In this document: positions 8,499 to 16,728 of the stretch, one piece after another | Position numbering within the stretch: the first letter of the stretch is position 1 | Layout: each line of letters begins with the position of its first letter | NCBI GenBank assembly: GCA_016787645.1 | Contig: JAEUUF010000019.1 | Coordinates: 62,001 to 126,000 of the forward strand | DNA: 64,000 nucleotides | Origin: Cyclobacteriaceae bacterium | GTDB lineage: Bacteria > Bacteroidota > Bacteroidia > Cytophagales > Cyclobacteriaceae | Reading direction: 5' to 3' | Notes under the pieces: generated by a model | Told to the model about the DNA's origin: nothing | Seen by the model: only the letters and a program-made list of their open reading frames with translations | Databases searched by the model: none | Translations under genes and position numbers: made by a program

Positions 8499-9245
8499 GT
8501 GCCTCACGCGCTCGTCATCACGCCGACCTACAACGAGATCGAGAACATCGAAGCGATCATCGACGCTGCACTTTCTCAACCCACTCCATTTCACATGCTC
8601 ATCGTGGATGACGGTTCACCCGACGGCACCGGTGAGGTGGTCAGGAAAATGCAGGCGAAGTACAACACCTCCGAAAAAAGACTCCATCTGCTTGAGCGAA
8701 AAGGCAAACTAGGATTAGGTACGGCCTACATCGATGGGTTTCGTTTCGGCCTTCGCGAAGGATATCAGTATTTCCTGGAAATGGATGCGGATTTCTCGCA
8801 TGACCCTAAAGACCTTAATCGCCTCCTCGCCGCCTGTGCTACCGACGGTGCAGATATGTCTATCGGTTCGCGCTATGTTACCGGCGTGAACGTGGTCAAC
8901 TGGCCCATGGGCCGCGTGCTGATGTCCTACTGCGCCAGCATGTACGTGAGGTTTATTACTGGTATGAACATCCAGGATACGACGGCCGGGTTTGTTTGTT
9001 ATCGCCGGGAAGTGCTGGAAACCATTGACCTTGACGGAATCCACTTCGTAGGTTATGCCTTCCAGATTGAAATGAAGTTCACCGCCTGGAAATTCGGATT
9101 CAAACTGGTCGAGGTGCCGATCATTTTCACCGACCGAACCCGGGGACAATCGAAAATGTCTACCCGAATATTCCGGGAAGCTTTCCTGGGCGTTATCCAG
9201 ATGAAAGTCTGGAGCTGGTTCCGCAAATACGTACGGAAGAAATAA
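8499..9245 (+). CDS. Polyprenol-phosphate mannose synthase-like glycosyltransferase (GT2)
   Basis: 248 residues starting at a GTG (MPHALVITPTYNEIENIEAI). The GT-A signature is clear: YNEIENI near the N-terminus, VDDGSPDGT for nucleotide binding, and EMDADFSHDP with the metal-binding Asp-x-Asp. The later region GMNIQDTTAGFVCYRREVLE and the soluble C-terminus, with no membrane segment, match the DPM1/Ppm1-type enzymes. These transfer mannose (or another sugar) from a nucleotide sugar to a polyprenyl phosphate on the cytoplasmic face of the membrane. It is convergent with the permease gene, with three bases between. The donor sugar is not readable from sequence. Confidence 0.85.
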   Translation: MPHALVITPTYNEIENIEAIIDAALSQPTPFHMLIVDDGSPDGTGEVVRKMQAKYNTSEKRLHLLERKGKLGLGTAYIDGFRFGLREGYQYFLEMDADFSHDPKDLNRLLAACATDGADMSIGSRYVTGVNVVNWPMGRVLMSYCASMYVRFITGMNIQDTTAGFVCYRREVLETIDLDGIHFVGYAFQIEMKFTAWKFGFKLVEVPIIFTDRTRGQSKMSTRIFREAFLGVIQMKVWSWFRKYVRKK

Positions 9246-9248
9246 TCC

Positions 9249-10469
9249 TTAATCAAATCGGATGGCCTTGATCGGGCTGATCCTGGAAATGATAGCGGTA
9301 GGCACCCACAGCACCAGCGCCACCACCACAAAAATCAACACATTGAGAAACAGCACCATCGTCCAATCCCAGGCGATGGGAACATAACTCATGTAATAAT
9401 CTCGTGCGTTGAGGGTAACGACCTTGAACTGGTCCTGTAGAAAACAAAGACCGAGACCGATCACATTTCCCAACAATAGTCCACGAAATACCAGGTTGAT
9501 GCCCTGATACACAAACACGGCACGCACGGTGCGCTCTGTGCTTCCCAGCGCTTTCAGCATGCCAATCATTTGTGTTCGTTCCATGACCAGTATGAGAATT
9601 ACCGAAATCATGTTCACACACACCACGATGAGAATTACCCCCAGCAAAATGTTCACTTGCCGGCTGACCAGGCCGAGCCATTCAAAGACCTGGACAAATC
9701 GGTCGCTCACTTTCTCAATCAACAGGTCAAAGTCCATAGAGGTGCCAATGGCCTCGTAGGTCTCATCCACTTTCTCCAGGTCATTGACATATACCTCCAG
9801 CCCGCCGGCCACGCTGTCCGGCCAGTCATTGAGCCGTTGGATGAGCCGCAGGTCGCCGATGATGAACTTATTATCGAAATAATCCGACAGATTGGTTTCA
9901 TAAATTCCCGCCACGGTCAGTCGTCGAAAACGAGGTGGGTCCTGGAAGAAGTGAATGGTAACCTCGTCACCGGTTTTCACCCTTATCTTATTGGCAATCG
10001 TTCTGCTTACAACGATTTCCTTGGAATACCCCGAATCCGGGAAATGCAGGAACCGGCCGTCCACCATGTTACCTGCAAATGCCTGCTGGTCAAAGTCGCG
10101 ACCCACGCCTTTCAATACGATGCCCAACACATCTTCATCGGTTTTCACCAGGCCCGTCTTGTGACCAAAAGCTTGTACGTGGCGAACATTGGGAAACTGC
10201 GAAGGATCGCGGAAGAGCGGAATATTGACATCAATGGGCTGTTCTTCCATTGAATTGCTCAGGCTCAGTTTGGTGACGAGGATGTTGGCACTAAAACTGT
10301 AGACTCGGTTCTTGACGGTCTGCTCAAATCCCTCCATAATCAGGAAAGCAACAATGGATGCGGCGAGGCCAATGGAGAGTGTAGCGATGGCAATGGTGTA
10401 AATGGCCGACGCCAGGCCAGACTTATGTCCCACTGTGATTCGCTTGGCAAGGAAATAGGAAAGGTTCAA
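9249..10469 (-). CDS. LolC/LolE-type ABC permease (FtsX family)
   Basis: A 406-residue permease with one N-terminal membrane segment (about residues 20-45), a periplasmic domain of about 230 residues and three C-terminal segments, the MacB/FtsX arrangement. The FtsX core is visible in MERTQMIGMLKALGSTERTV. LolC/E proteins extract lipoproteins from the inner membrane with the LolD ATPase. No LolD is adjacent here, so it pairs with an ATPase encoded elsewhere, and other FtsX-family roles are possible. It is divergent from namZ, with start regions 42 bases apart. Confidence 0.8.
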   Translation of the reverse strand: MNLSYFLAKRITVGHKSGLASAIYTIAIATLSIGLAASIVAFLIMEGFEQTVKNRVYSFSANILVTKLSLSNSMEEQPIDVNIPLFRDPSQFPNVRHVQAFGHKTGLVKTDEDVLGIVLKGVGRDFDQQAFAGNMVDGRFLHFPDSGYSKEIVVSRTIANKIRVKTGDEVTIHFFQDPPRFRRLTVAGIYETNLSDYFDNKFIIGDLRLIQRLNDWPDSVAGGLEVYVNDLEKVDETYEAIGTSMDFDLLIEKVSDRFVQVFEWLGLVSRQVNILLGVILIVVCVNMISVILILVMERTQMIGMLKALGSTERTVRAVFVYQGINLVFRGLLLGNVIGLGLCFLQDQFKVVTLNARDYYMSYVPIAWDWTMVLFLNVLIFVVVALVLWVPTAIISRISPIKAIRFD

Positions 10470-10477
10470 GATTGCCG

Positions 10478-10485
10478 TAATTTTG
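10478..10485 (+). promoter_or_regulatory. -7 promoter element for the NamZ gene
   Basis: TAATTTTG matches TAnnTTTG exactly, 26 bases before the ATG at 10512. There is no convincing -33 partner. Confidence 0.3.
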
Positions 10486-10511
10486 ACAGAGCCACCCGTA
10501 AAGAACGTAAA

Positions 10512-11660
10512 ATGAAAAGACTTTTTCTTTTAGTGTTCATTCTTCCGCTCACCTTAGCGCACAGCCAACCGAAGAGGCTGCTGACGGGTGCCGATCAACT
10601 TGACCTCCTGTTTCCCAAGCTCGCCGGTCAGCGCGTAGGCATGATGGTCAACCACACCTCCCTCGTGGGAAAGCGTCACCTTGTCGACACCCTCAAGGCC
10701 AGCGGTGTCAATCTTGTTAAGATTTTTGCTCCTGAACACGGCTTCAGAGGTACGGCCGATGCAGGAGAAGAAGTGAAAGACGGCGTTGATCCCAGGACGG
10801 GGGTACAAGTGATTTCCCTTTATGGTAAAAACTACAAGGCTACCCCTGAACAGATGGCGGATGTGGATGTGGTTCTCTTTGACATCCAGGATGTGGGCGC
10901 CCGATTCTTTACCTACATCAGCTCCCTGCATTACCTGATGGAAGCCTGTGCCGAAAACGGTAAAAAACTTATCATCCTGGACCGCCCCAACCCCAACGGA
11001 AGTTACGTGGATGGACCGGTTAGGACCCCCGAACAGAAATCCTTCGTTGGGATGCACCCGATTCCCATAACGCACGGCATGAGCATTGGCGAGTACGCGC
11101 TTATGATCAATGGTGAAAGCTGGCTCACTGACAACCGGAAGTGCACCCTGGAAGTAATTCCCATGAAGAACTGGAAACACACTGACCCTTACTCCCTCCC
11201 TAAACGTCCTTCCCCCAACTTGCCCAACGATCACGCCATCCGTTTGTATCCCTCCACTTGCCTGTTTGAAGGAACTGCACTCAGCATTGGCCGGGGGACT
11301 GAGTATCCCTTTGAGGTGGCGGGGCATCCCGATCTGAAGGGACAGCCTTTTGAGTTTACCCCCGTCGCTATCGATGGAATGGACAAGAACCCCAAACTCA
11401 AGGACCAGCGTTGTTACGGAATTGATATGCGAAAGGAAAAAGTACCCACTCAAGTGACTTTGAAATACCTGATCAGGATGTACAACGCCTTTCCAGATAA
11501 GGATAAGTTCTTCATCCCCTACTTTGACAAACTGGCTGGCAATACAACCCTGAAAGAGCAGATTCGATCCGGCATGTCCGAAAAAGAAATCAAAGCCACC
11601 TGGAAGCCGGGGCTTGATGCCTTCAAGGTGACGCGCGCTAAATATTTATTGTACCCGTAG
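10512..11660 (+). CDS. namZ: Exo-beta-N-acetylmuramidase NamZ-like (DUF1343)
   Basis: 382 residues. The ATG at 10512 gives a signal peptide (MKRLFLLVFILPLTLAHS); an upstream in-frame ATG would overlap the divergent permease gene. The DUF1343 core is clear: EHGFRGTADAGEEV, GVQVISLYG, LFDIQDVGARFFTYI and LDRPNPNG. This family was shown in Tannerella to remove N-acetylmuramic acid from the non-reducing ends of peptidoglycan fragments, for cell-wall recycling. Export to the periplasm fits that job. The next gene, nth, starts six bases downstream, so the two may share a transcript without sharing a function. Confidence 0.85.
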   Translation: MKRLFLLVFILPLTLAHSQPKRLLTGADQLDLLFPKLAGQRVGMMVNHTSLVGKRHLVDTLKASGVNLVKIFAPEHGFRGTADAGEEVKDGVDPRTGVQVISLYGKNYKATPEQMADVDVVLFDIQDVGARFFTYISSLHYLMEACAENGKKLIILDRPNPNGSYVDGPVRTPEQKSFVGMHPIPITHGMSIGEYALMINGESWLTDNRKCTLEVIPMKNWKHTDPYSLPKRPSPNLPNDHAIRLYPSTCLFEGTALSIGRGTEYPFEVAGHPDLKGQPFEFTPVAIDGMDKNPKLKDQRCYGIDMRKEKVPTQVTLKYLIRMYNAFPDKDKFFIPYFDKLAGNTTLKEQIRSGMSEKEIKATWKPGLDAFKVTRAKYLLYP

Positions 11661-11666
11661 CATCCG

Positions 11667-12305
11667 ATGACGAAGGCCGAAAAGGTTGACGATATTCTCG
11701 CCACTCTTGACCATTACTTTCCCAAGGTCGAAGTGCCTCTTGATCATTACAATGCGTACACCTTACTTGTGTCCGTACTTCTTTCGGCGCAGTGCACGGA
11801 TGAGCGGGTGAACAAAGTGACGCCCCTCCTTTTCGCCAAGGCCGACAACCCGTATGACATGGTTAAGTTGAGCGTCGACCAGATCAGGGAAATCATCAAA
11901 CCTTGTGGGTTGTCTCCGATGAAGTCGAAGGGCATTCATGGACTGTCCAAGATCCTCATTGAGAAGTACAAAGGAGAAGTGCCGGATTCATTTGAAGCCC
12001 TGGAGGAGTTGCCTTCGGTGGGGCACAAGACTGCTTCGGTGGTCATGACCCAGTGGTTTGGTCACCCTGCATTCCCGGTCGACACGCACATACACCGATT
12101 GGCCTATCGGTGGGGATTATCCAATGGCAAAAGTGTGGAGCAAACTGAGCGCGACCTAAAGCGGCTCATTCCTGAAAACAAATGGGCGAAGGCGCACCTG
12201 CAGATCATTTACTTTGGCAGGCAATATTGCCCCGCGCGTGGGCATGATTGGACCAAGTGCCCCATCTGTAAAAAACACCTTCGAAAAGAACTCCGCAAGG
12301 GCTGA
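11667..12305 (+). CDS. nth: Endonuclease III, degenerate Fe-S motif
   Basis: A 212-residue HhH-GPD DNA glycosylase/AP lyase of base-excision repair. The hairpin LPSVGHKTASVV holds the catalytic Lys, and PVDTHIHRL holds the catalytic Asp. E. coli Nth ends with a Cys-x6-Cys-x2-Cys-x5-Cys [4Fe-4S] loop. Here the tail is CPARGHDWTKCPICKKHLRK, that is Cys-x9-Cys-x2-Cys and no fourth Cys, so a normal cluster is unlikely. The catalytic core is intact, so activity on oxidised pyrimidines is expected. It is convergent with the next gene, one base apart. Confidence 0.9.
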   Translation: MTKAEKVDDILATLDHYFPKVEVPLDHYNAYTLLVSVLLSAQCTDERVNKVTPLLFAKADNPYDMVKLSVDQIREIIKPCGLSPMKSKGIHGLSKILIEKYKGEVPDSFEALEELPSVGHKTASVVMTQWFGHPAFPVDTHIHRLAYRWGLSNGKSVEQTERDLKRLIPENKWAKAHLQIIYFGRQYCPARGHDWTKCPICKKHLRKELRKG

Positions 12306-12306
12306 G

Positions 12307-12672
12307 TCAGGAAGTAGCCAACCGGTACATGGAATAGAACTGGATGGGGAGGAAGCCAAGGGCAAACAGTGTCGCGCCAGTTATCAGCAATTCCGCTGCT
12401 CCTTCCAACTCCACCAACTTGAAGATCACTGAAAGCGCGACGATCAACGCGCTGGACACACCCAAAAAGAATTTGGCCTTCTGGAGTTTGGTTCGTTGCA
12501 ACGAAGACCGGTGGTGATCAATGCTCAACACCGGGAGGAAAACAATGACAAACCCAAGAAACCCACCAATCGAAAATTCCCGGGCTCCGGGAAGATGAAG
12601 CATCCCCATCACCCACCCGGCCACAAAGGAAATGGAAGACAATAAGCCGAAGGCATAGAGTAACTTTCTCAT
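12307..12672 (-). CDS. Small four-helix membrane protein, unknown
   Basis: 121 residues beginning MRKLLYAFGLL, with four predicted membrane segments (about residues 5-25, 35-52, 68-88 and 95-115) and a short charged loop HHRSSLQRTKLQKAK between the second and third. I do not recognise a characterised family; similar small GldL-like or DoxX-like membrane proteins are common in Bacteroidota. The ATG at 12672 is used. A good promoter lies just upstream. It is divergent from fmt. Confidence 0.6.
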   Translation of the reverse strand: MRKLLYAFGLLSSISFVAGWVMGMLHLPGAREFSIGGFLGFVIVFLPVLSIDHHRSSLQRTKLQKAKFFLGVSSALIVALSVIFKLVELEGAAELLITGATLFALGFLPIQFYSMYRLATS

Positions 12673-12692
12673 CAATTATTGTTGATTGTATC

Positions 12693-12721
12693 CAAACTTA
12701 CGCCTTTTTCCCCTAAGGCAA
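12693..12721 (-). promoter_or_regulatory. Bacteroidota-type promoter for the small membrane protein
   Basis: On the minus strand TTG is followed after 18 bases by TAAGTTTG, an exact TAnnTTTG, ending 20 bases before the ATG at 12672. Confidence 0.55.
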
Positions 12722-12729
12722 TTATTCCT

Positions 12730-12737
12730 GATCTTTG
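12730..12737 (+). promoter_or_regulatory. Possible -7 element for fmt
   Basis: GATCTTTG (seven of eight to TAnnTTTG) lies five bases before the fmt ATG at 12743, with TTT about 21 bases upstream. If real, the fmt message is almost leaderless. Confidence 0.3.
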
Positions 12738-12742
12738 CCGTC

Positions 12743-13666
12743 ATGAGTTCTCTTCGCCTCATCTTCATGGGCACCCCCGAATTCGCGGTCGCGAGCCTCG
12801 AAACGCTAATCACCCATGGATGTCACGTCGTAGCCGTAATTACTGCTCCCGACAAACCGCAGGGCAGAGGCCAGGAGCTGCAAGGTTCTCCCGTGAAAAC
12901 TTGTGCAGTGCAGCACCAGATACCGGTACTTCAGCCGACTAATCTCAAGTCACCGGAATTTCTTCACGAGCTACGGAGTTACAAAGCTGACCTGCAAGTC
13001 GTCGTAGCCTTCCGCATGCTTCCTGAAGCGGTGTGGAACATGCCCCGTCTAGGCACCTTCAACCTTCATGCTTCTCTCCTCCCTCAGTATCGCGGGGCCG
13101 CACCCATCAACTGGGCCATCATCAACGGCGAAAAGGAAACCGGGGTCACCACCTTCTTTCTTCGGCACGAAATCGATACGGGGAGCATTCTTTTCCAGGA
13201 AAAGGAACCCATCCTGCCTGAGGATGACGCCGGCACACTTTACGAGCGACTGATGAAGAAAGGCGCACAACTGGTTCTTAAAACCGTTCAGGCCATCGAG
13301 ACTGGAGGTTACCGCGCACTTGAACAGTCAATGACTGGTGAATTGAAATCCGCACCCAAGATCTTCAAGGAGACCTGTGCCATCAACTGGCATCACTCCA
13401 CGGAAGCCATCCGGAACTTCGTGCGCGGACTCAGTCCCTACCCCGCCGCCTGGACAAGGATTCATGAAAAGGTATACAAGATATTTCGTACAGAGGCTCT
13501 TCCATCGGACGCTGGTGACCGCAGCCACGCATGGCGAACCGACAATAAAACGTACCTTCACTTCCGCACGGGTGATGGCTGGATTGCCGTCACTGACTTG
13601 CAACCCGAAGGCCGCAAGCGGATGAACATCCAGGAATTCTTCAGAGGAAACCGGCTTGACAAGTAA
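12743..13666 (+). CDS. fmt: Methionyl-tRNA formyltransferase
   Basis: 307 residues starting [16 protein letters not shown]; the ATG at 12743 sits exactly where the family begins. The formyltransferase domain carries [20 protein letters not shown], with the Asn and His of the catalytic triad, and a downstream [10 protein letters not shown] with the Asp. A C-terminal OB-like domain follows. It adds the formyl group of 10-formyl-THF to initiator Met-tRNA. folA, which makes the THF, lies 53 bases downstream on the same strand, a metabolically sensible pairing. No def gene is adjacent. Confidence 0.95.
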   Translation: MSSLRLIFMGTPEFAVASLETLITHGCHVVAVITAPDKPQGRGQELQGSPVKTCAVQHQIPVLQPTNLKSPEFLHELRSYKADLQVVVAFRMLPEAVWNMPRLGTFNLHASLLPQYRGAAPINWAIINGEKETGVTTFFLRHEIDTGSILFQEKEPILPEDDAGTLYERLMKKGAQLVLKTVQAIETGGYRALEQSMTGELKSAPKIFKETCAINWHHSTEAIRNFVRGLSPYPAAWTRIHEKVYKIFRTEALPSDAGDRSHAWRTDNKTYLHFRTGDGWIAVTDLQPEGRKRMNIQEFFRGNRLDK

Positions 13667-13684
13667 ATATTCAGTCTCCCATCC

Positions 13685-13712
13685 CAGCAACCAGCGCCCA
13701 GTACCCAGAGCC
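13685..13712. repeat. Degenerate 7-bp tandem repeat island
   Basis: Four heptamers, CAGCAAC, CAGCGCC, CAGTACC and CAGAGCC, fill the fmt-folA gap and end seven bases before the folA ATG. All begin CAG and end in C. The period and copy number match the other islands but the sequence does not. Confidence 0.65.
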
Positions 13713-13719
13713 CCACACC

Positions 13720-14220
13720 ATGATCATTTCTCTCATCGCTGCCCTCACCCGAAATCACGTTATCGGTCGCAACAACGACTTGCCCTGGCATTTGCCGGAC
13801 GACATGAAGTACTTCATGCAGACGACCAAGGGTCATCACGTGATCATGGGCCGGAAGAATTACGACAGCATCCCGGAGAAGTTCCGTCCGTTACCAAACC
13901 GTACCAACCTGGTGGTTACCCGTCAACGCAATTTACAATTGGCCGGGTGCACAGTCGTGAATTCACTGGAGGACGCTGTGACTATCGCACGAAAAGCAGG
14001 TGAAGGGGAGCTTTTCATCATCGGTGGTGCTGCCATCTACCAACTTGGGATGCCCCTGGCCCAACGACTCTACCTGACTGAAATAGATGCGGAACTTGAA
14101 GGGGATACGCACTTTCCAGCCTTCGACAAGGCGGGATGGACCGAAGTTTCCCGAAAGCATCACCTGGTAGACGAGCGCCATGCATATCCGTTTGACTTTG
14201 TAATTTACGAACGCAAATAA
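13720..14220 (+). CDS. folA: Dihydrofolate reductase
   Basis: 166 residues, the usual length. The start [20 protein letters not shown], the active-site segment [12 protein letters not shown] with its acidic residue (Asp27), the NADPH-binding stretch [14 protein letters not shown], and [23 protein letters not shown] are all present. It reduces dihydrofolate to THF for thymidylate, purine and formyl-Met synthesis. A 7-bp repeat island abuts the start. The downstream small membrane gene begins five bases after the stop. Confidence 0.97.
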   Translation: MIISLIAALTRNHVIGRNNDLPWHLPDDMKYFMQTTKGHHVIMGRKNYDSIPEKFRPLPNRTNLVVTRQRNLQLAGCTVVNSLEDAVTIARKAGEGELFIIGGAAIYQLGMPLAQRLYLTEIDAELEGDTHFPAFDKAGWTEVSRKHHLVDERHAYPFDFVIYERK

Positions 14221-14225
14221 CATTT

Positions 14226-14609
14226 ATGGAATCCCACAAACGTATCCTGGGCATCATTTACATCGTTACAGGAATTCTTCTCCTGATGGGGATGATGATA
14301 GCCTCCATGTTCTTATCGATGATGCTCCCGTGGGTGCTGGATTCTGTGAGCGCCGACGACCAGTGGGTATTTACCTGGCTTATTCCGTTTCTTCGGGCCG
14401 TGGCTATATTCGTCTGCATCTTCATTGCTTTGCCTTCCCTGCTTGCCGGTTGGGGTTTGCTGAACCAGAAGAGCTGGGCTATGTTATTGGCCTTGGTCGT
14501 AGGGTGCCTGCGGCTATTCTCCTTCCCTATCGGTACCGCCATCGGCATTTACACCATCTGGGTATATGTAGAAGATAACCGCCAGAAACAAAATGAAAGG
14601 CCGATATGA
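14226..14609 (+). CDS. Small membrane protein, unknown
   Basis: 127 residues starting MESHKRILGIIYIVTGILLL, with about four hydrophobic segments (10-35, 50-75, 80-100 and 102-118) and a charged tail (VEDNRQKQNERPI). No characterised family is recognised. The stop overlaps the start of the SDR gene by four bases (ATGA), so it is translationally coupled in the folA-SDR-permease run. Confidence 0.6.
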   Translation: MESHKRILGIIYIVTGILLLMGMMIASMFLSMMLPWVLDSVSADDQWVFTWLIPFLRAVAIFVCIFIALPSLLAGWGLLNQKSWAMLLALVVGCLRLFSFPIGTAIGIYTIWVYVEDNRQKQNERPI

Positions 14610-15412
14610 GCCTGAAGGGGAAAGTCATCTGGCTGACGGGTGCTTCTTCCGGGATTGGAGAAGCACTGGCGTATGAGTTGGCCAAGAAGAAGGTCAAGCT
14701 CATTCTTTCCGCCCGACGTAAAGAAGAACTCGAACGCGTGAAGGGCAATTGCCATCCCCTGGCGCAACCCGACATCAAGCTGCTTCCTTTCGATCTTTCC
14801 GAGGCAGCCAACCTGCAACTTATCACGGAAGCAGCCATTCATCTATTCGGCCACATTGATATCCTTATCAACAACGGGGGAATCAGCCAGCGTAGCCTGG
14901 CCAAGGATACGCTGGTCAATGTCGATCGCAAGATCATGGAGGTCGACTATTTTGGAACTGTTTCCCTCACCAAGTACTTGTTGCCGCATTTTCTAAAACG
15001 AAAGGGAGGTCACTTCGTAGTGGTCACCAGCGTCATGGGCATCGTTGGCACGCCATATCGTTCAGGATATGCCGCCGCCAAGCATGCCTTGCATGGCTTC
15101 TTTGACTCACTTCGTGCAGAATTGTGGAAAGAAAGTAAACACCTTTACGTTACCCTTGTCTGTCCCGGTTGGATTCATACCAACATCACACTTAATGCCA
15201 TGACGGGTGATGGTTCCAAGCTCAACCAGATGGACACCACCACCGAACATGGGCTCAACGCCAGGGTATTCGCCCGAAAGATGATCCGTGCCATTGAAAA
15301 GCGTAAGAATGAAGTGTACATCGGCGGGTGGAAAGAAGTATCGGCGATTTATCTCCAACGTTTCTTCCCGGGACTCTTCGCCCGGATGGTGCGCTCCGCC
15401 AAAGTACGCTGA
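14606..15412 (+). CDS. Short-chain dehydrogenase/reductase
   Basis: A 268-residue classical SDR. The NAD(P) motif is TGASSGIGEALAYEL, the NNAG-equivalent is INNGGISQR, and the catalytic Ser and Tyr-x3-Lys are in VVTSVMG and YAAAKHALHGF. The C-terminal part resembles DHRS7-type and other lipid or steroid SDRs, but the substrate cannot be inferred. The stop codon shares its last base with the ATG of the permease gene (TGATG), so the three genes 14226-16161 form an overlapping set. Confidence 0.85.
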   Translation: MSLKGKVIWLTGASSGIGEALAYELAKKKVKLILSARRKEELERVKGNCHPLAQPDIKLLPFDLSEAANLQLITEAAIHLFGHIDILINNGGISQRSLAKDTLVNVDRKIMEVDYFGTVSLTKYLLPHFLKRKGGHFVVVTSVMGIVGTPYRSGYAAAKHALHGFFDSLRAELWKESKHLYVTLVCPGWIHTNITLNAMTGDGSKLNQMDTTTEHGLNARVFARKMIRAIEKRKNEVYIGGWKEVSAIYLQRFFPGLFARMVRSAKVR

Positions 15413-16161
15413 TGGCCTGGTACGAATATTTACTAATCACCGGGGTTGGTTTTCTCGCCGCCTTTATGAACACCGTCGGTGGCGGCGGATCACTCTTCTC
15501 CGTGCCGATTCTTACCTTCCTGGGCTTACCCATTACGATGGCGAATGCCACCAGTCGCGTGGCCATCTTATTCCAAAATATTTTTGCGGTAGTTGGATTC
15601 AAAAGCAAGGGCGTTGCTTTGCCCTGGCCTTATAGCCTGTACCTGGGGCTCTCTTCATTGGGAGGAGGCATCATGGGATCCATGCTGGCTTCCAGGGTCG
15701 CCGACGAAGTCTTCACGAAGATCTTTGTGGGGATTATGTTTTTTTCCGTGTTTCTCATCGTTTATGATCCCTTCAAATCCAAGGGCGCTGAGAAACTGGA
15801 CACAAAAAGCCAGATCATCGGCAGCATCTTTTTTTTCTTCCTGGGCATCTACGGAGGGTTTGTCCAGGCCGGCATTGGCTTCATGGTCATTGCGGTCCTG
15901 AGTTTGGTAAACCGACTCAACCTGGTCACCAGCAACTATGTGAAAGTATTCGCCGCCATTGTTTATACGGGGGTTTCAGTCATCGTCTTTGGCATCGAGG
16001 GAAAGATCATGTGGAACATCGGTCTCGTTCTCGCGGTGGGTCATGCCTTGGGTGGATGGTACGCCAGCCGTTGGAGCGTAAGCGCAGGAGAAGTTTGGAT
16101 CAAGCGGGTCATGATCGCTTCGATCATCGCCATGGCCATCAAACTGTGGTTCTGGGGCTGA
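15412..16161 (+). CDS. TSUP (TauE/SafE) family permease
   Basis: 249 residues starting MAWYEYLLITGVGFLAAFMN. Seven to eight membrane segments and the glycine-rich TVGGGGSLFSVPIL of the first repeat are typical of the TauE/SafE family, and a second repeat contains FVQAGIGFMVIAVL. Members move sulfite, sulfonates or other small anions across the inner membrane; the substrate here is unknown. The ATG overlaps the upstream SDR stop codon. Confidence 0.85.
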   Translation: MAWYEYLLITGVGFLAAFMNTVGGGGSLFSVPILTFLGLPITMANATSRVAILFQNIFAVVGFKSKGVALPWPYSLYLGLSSLGGGIMGSMLASRVADEVFTKIFVGIMFFSVFLIVYDPFKSKGAEKLDTKSQIIGSIFFFFLGIYGGFVQAGIGFMVIAVLSLVNRLNLVTSNYVKVFAAIVYTGVSVIVFGIEGKIMWNIGLVLAVGHALGGWYASRWSVSAGEVWIKRVMIASIIAMAIKLWFWG

Positions 16162-16183
16162 GCGTGAACAAATCGCTTTAAAA

Positions 16184-16203
16184 GGAGGAACATTGAGCAA
16201 TGT
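16184..16203 (+). promoter_or_regulatory. Perfect Shine-Dalgarno and palindrome upstream of msrB
   Basis: AAAGGAGG (16181-16188) is followed directly by the palindrome ACATTG-AG-CAATGT (16190-16203). The nearest ATG (16200) opens a five-codon ORF, MCHCY, then stop. Strong Shine-Dalgarno sequences are rare in this phylum and in this window, and this one precedes no full gene; msrB begins at 16245. It could be a leader peptide, an operator or chance. Confidence 0.3.
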
Positions 16204-16244
16204 GTCACTGTTATTAATAATAATACCACCTCAACGCCTTCCCC

Positions 16245-16691
16245 ATGCTCACCTGGTCTGACATACTAAAGTTTGCCCGCAACGGAAATCCAACGCCACC
16301 CAAACGTGTAGAGAAGACCGAAGGCGAATGGAAGCAGCTACTTCCATCCGATGTTTTTCAAATCACGAGGCTAAAAGGAACCGAGCGGGCCTTCACAGGA
16401 GAATACTGCGAAGCGCATGAACCGGGCAAGTACGCCTGCCGCTGCTGCGGTTCCCTGCTGTTTGACTCCACCCTGAAGTTTGAATCCGGTACTGGCTGGC
16501 CCAGCTTCACTCAACCCATCACTGAAAATGCCATCGCCTATCACCAGGATACCAGTTACGGTATGGTTCGGGTGGAAGTGCTGTGCAATGTTTGCGATGG
16601 TCACCTCGGCCATGTATTTCCCGATGGGCCGAAACCGGGTGGGTTGCGGTATTGCATTAATTCGGCTTCGATCAAGCTGGTATCTCCCTAG
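16245..16691 (+). CDS. msrB: Peptide-methionine (R)-S-oxide reductase MsrB
   Basis: 148 residues. Two CxxC pairs bind structural zinc (CRCCGSLLF and CNVCDGHLGHVF), and the catalytic Cys is in GLRYCINSASIKL. The GTGWPSF motif is present. It repairs methionine-R-sulfoxide in proteins using thioredoxin. There is no signal peptide, so it is cytoplasmic. No MsrA is adjacent. Confidence 0.95.
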   Translation: MLTWSDILKFARNGNPTPPKRVEKTEGEWKQLLPSDVFQITRLKGTERAFTGEYCEAHEPGKYACRCCGSLLFDSTLKFESGTGWPSFTQPITENAIAYHQDTSYGMVRVEVLCNVCDGHLGHVFPDGPKPGGLRYCINSASIKLVSP

Positions 16692-16728
16692 TTCTTATTT
16701 GCATCGGCATACCGGTGCAATTAAAGGC

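Noticed and set aside
9570-10253. Open frame opposite the LolC/E permease
   Set aside because: Shadow frame; composition follows the permease codons.
16205-16225. TTATTAATAATAATA-type trinucleotide run
   Set aside because: Too short and A/T-simple to be called a repeat locus.
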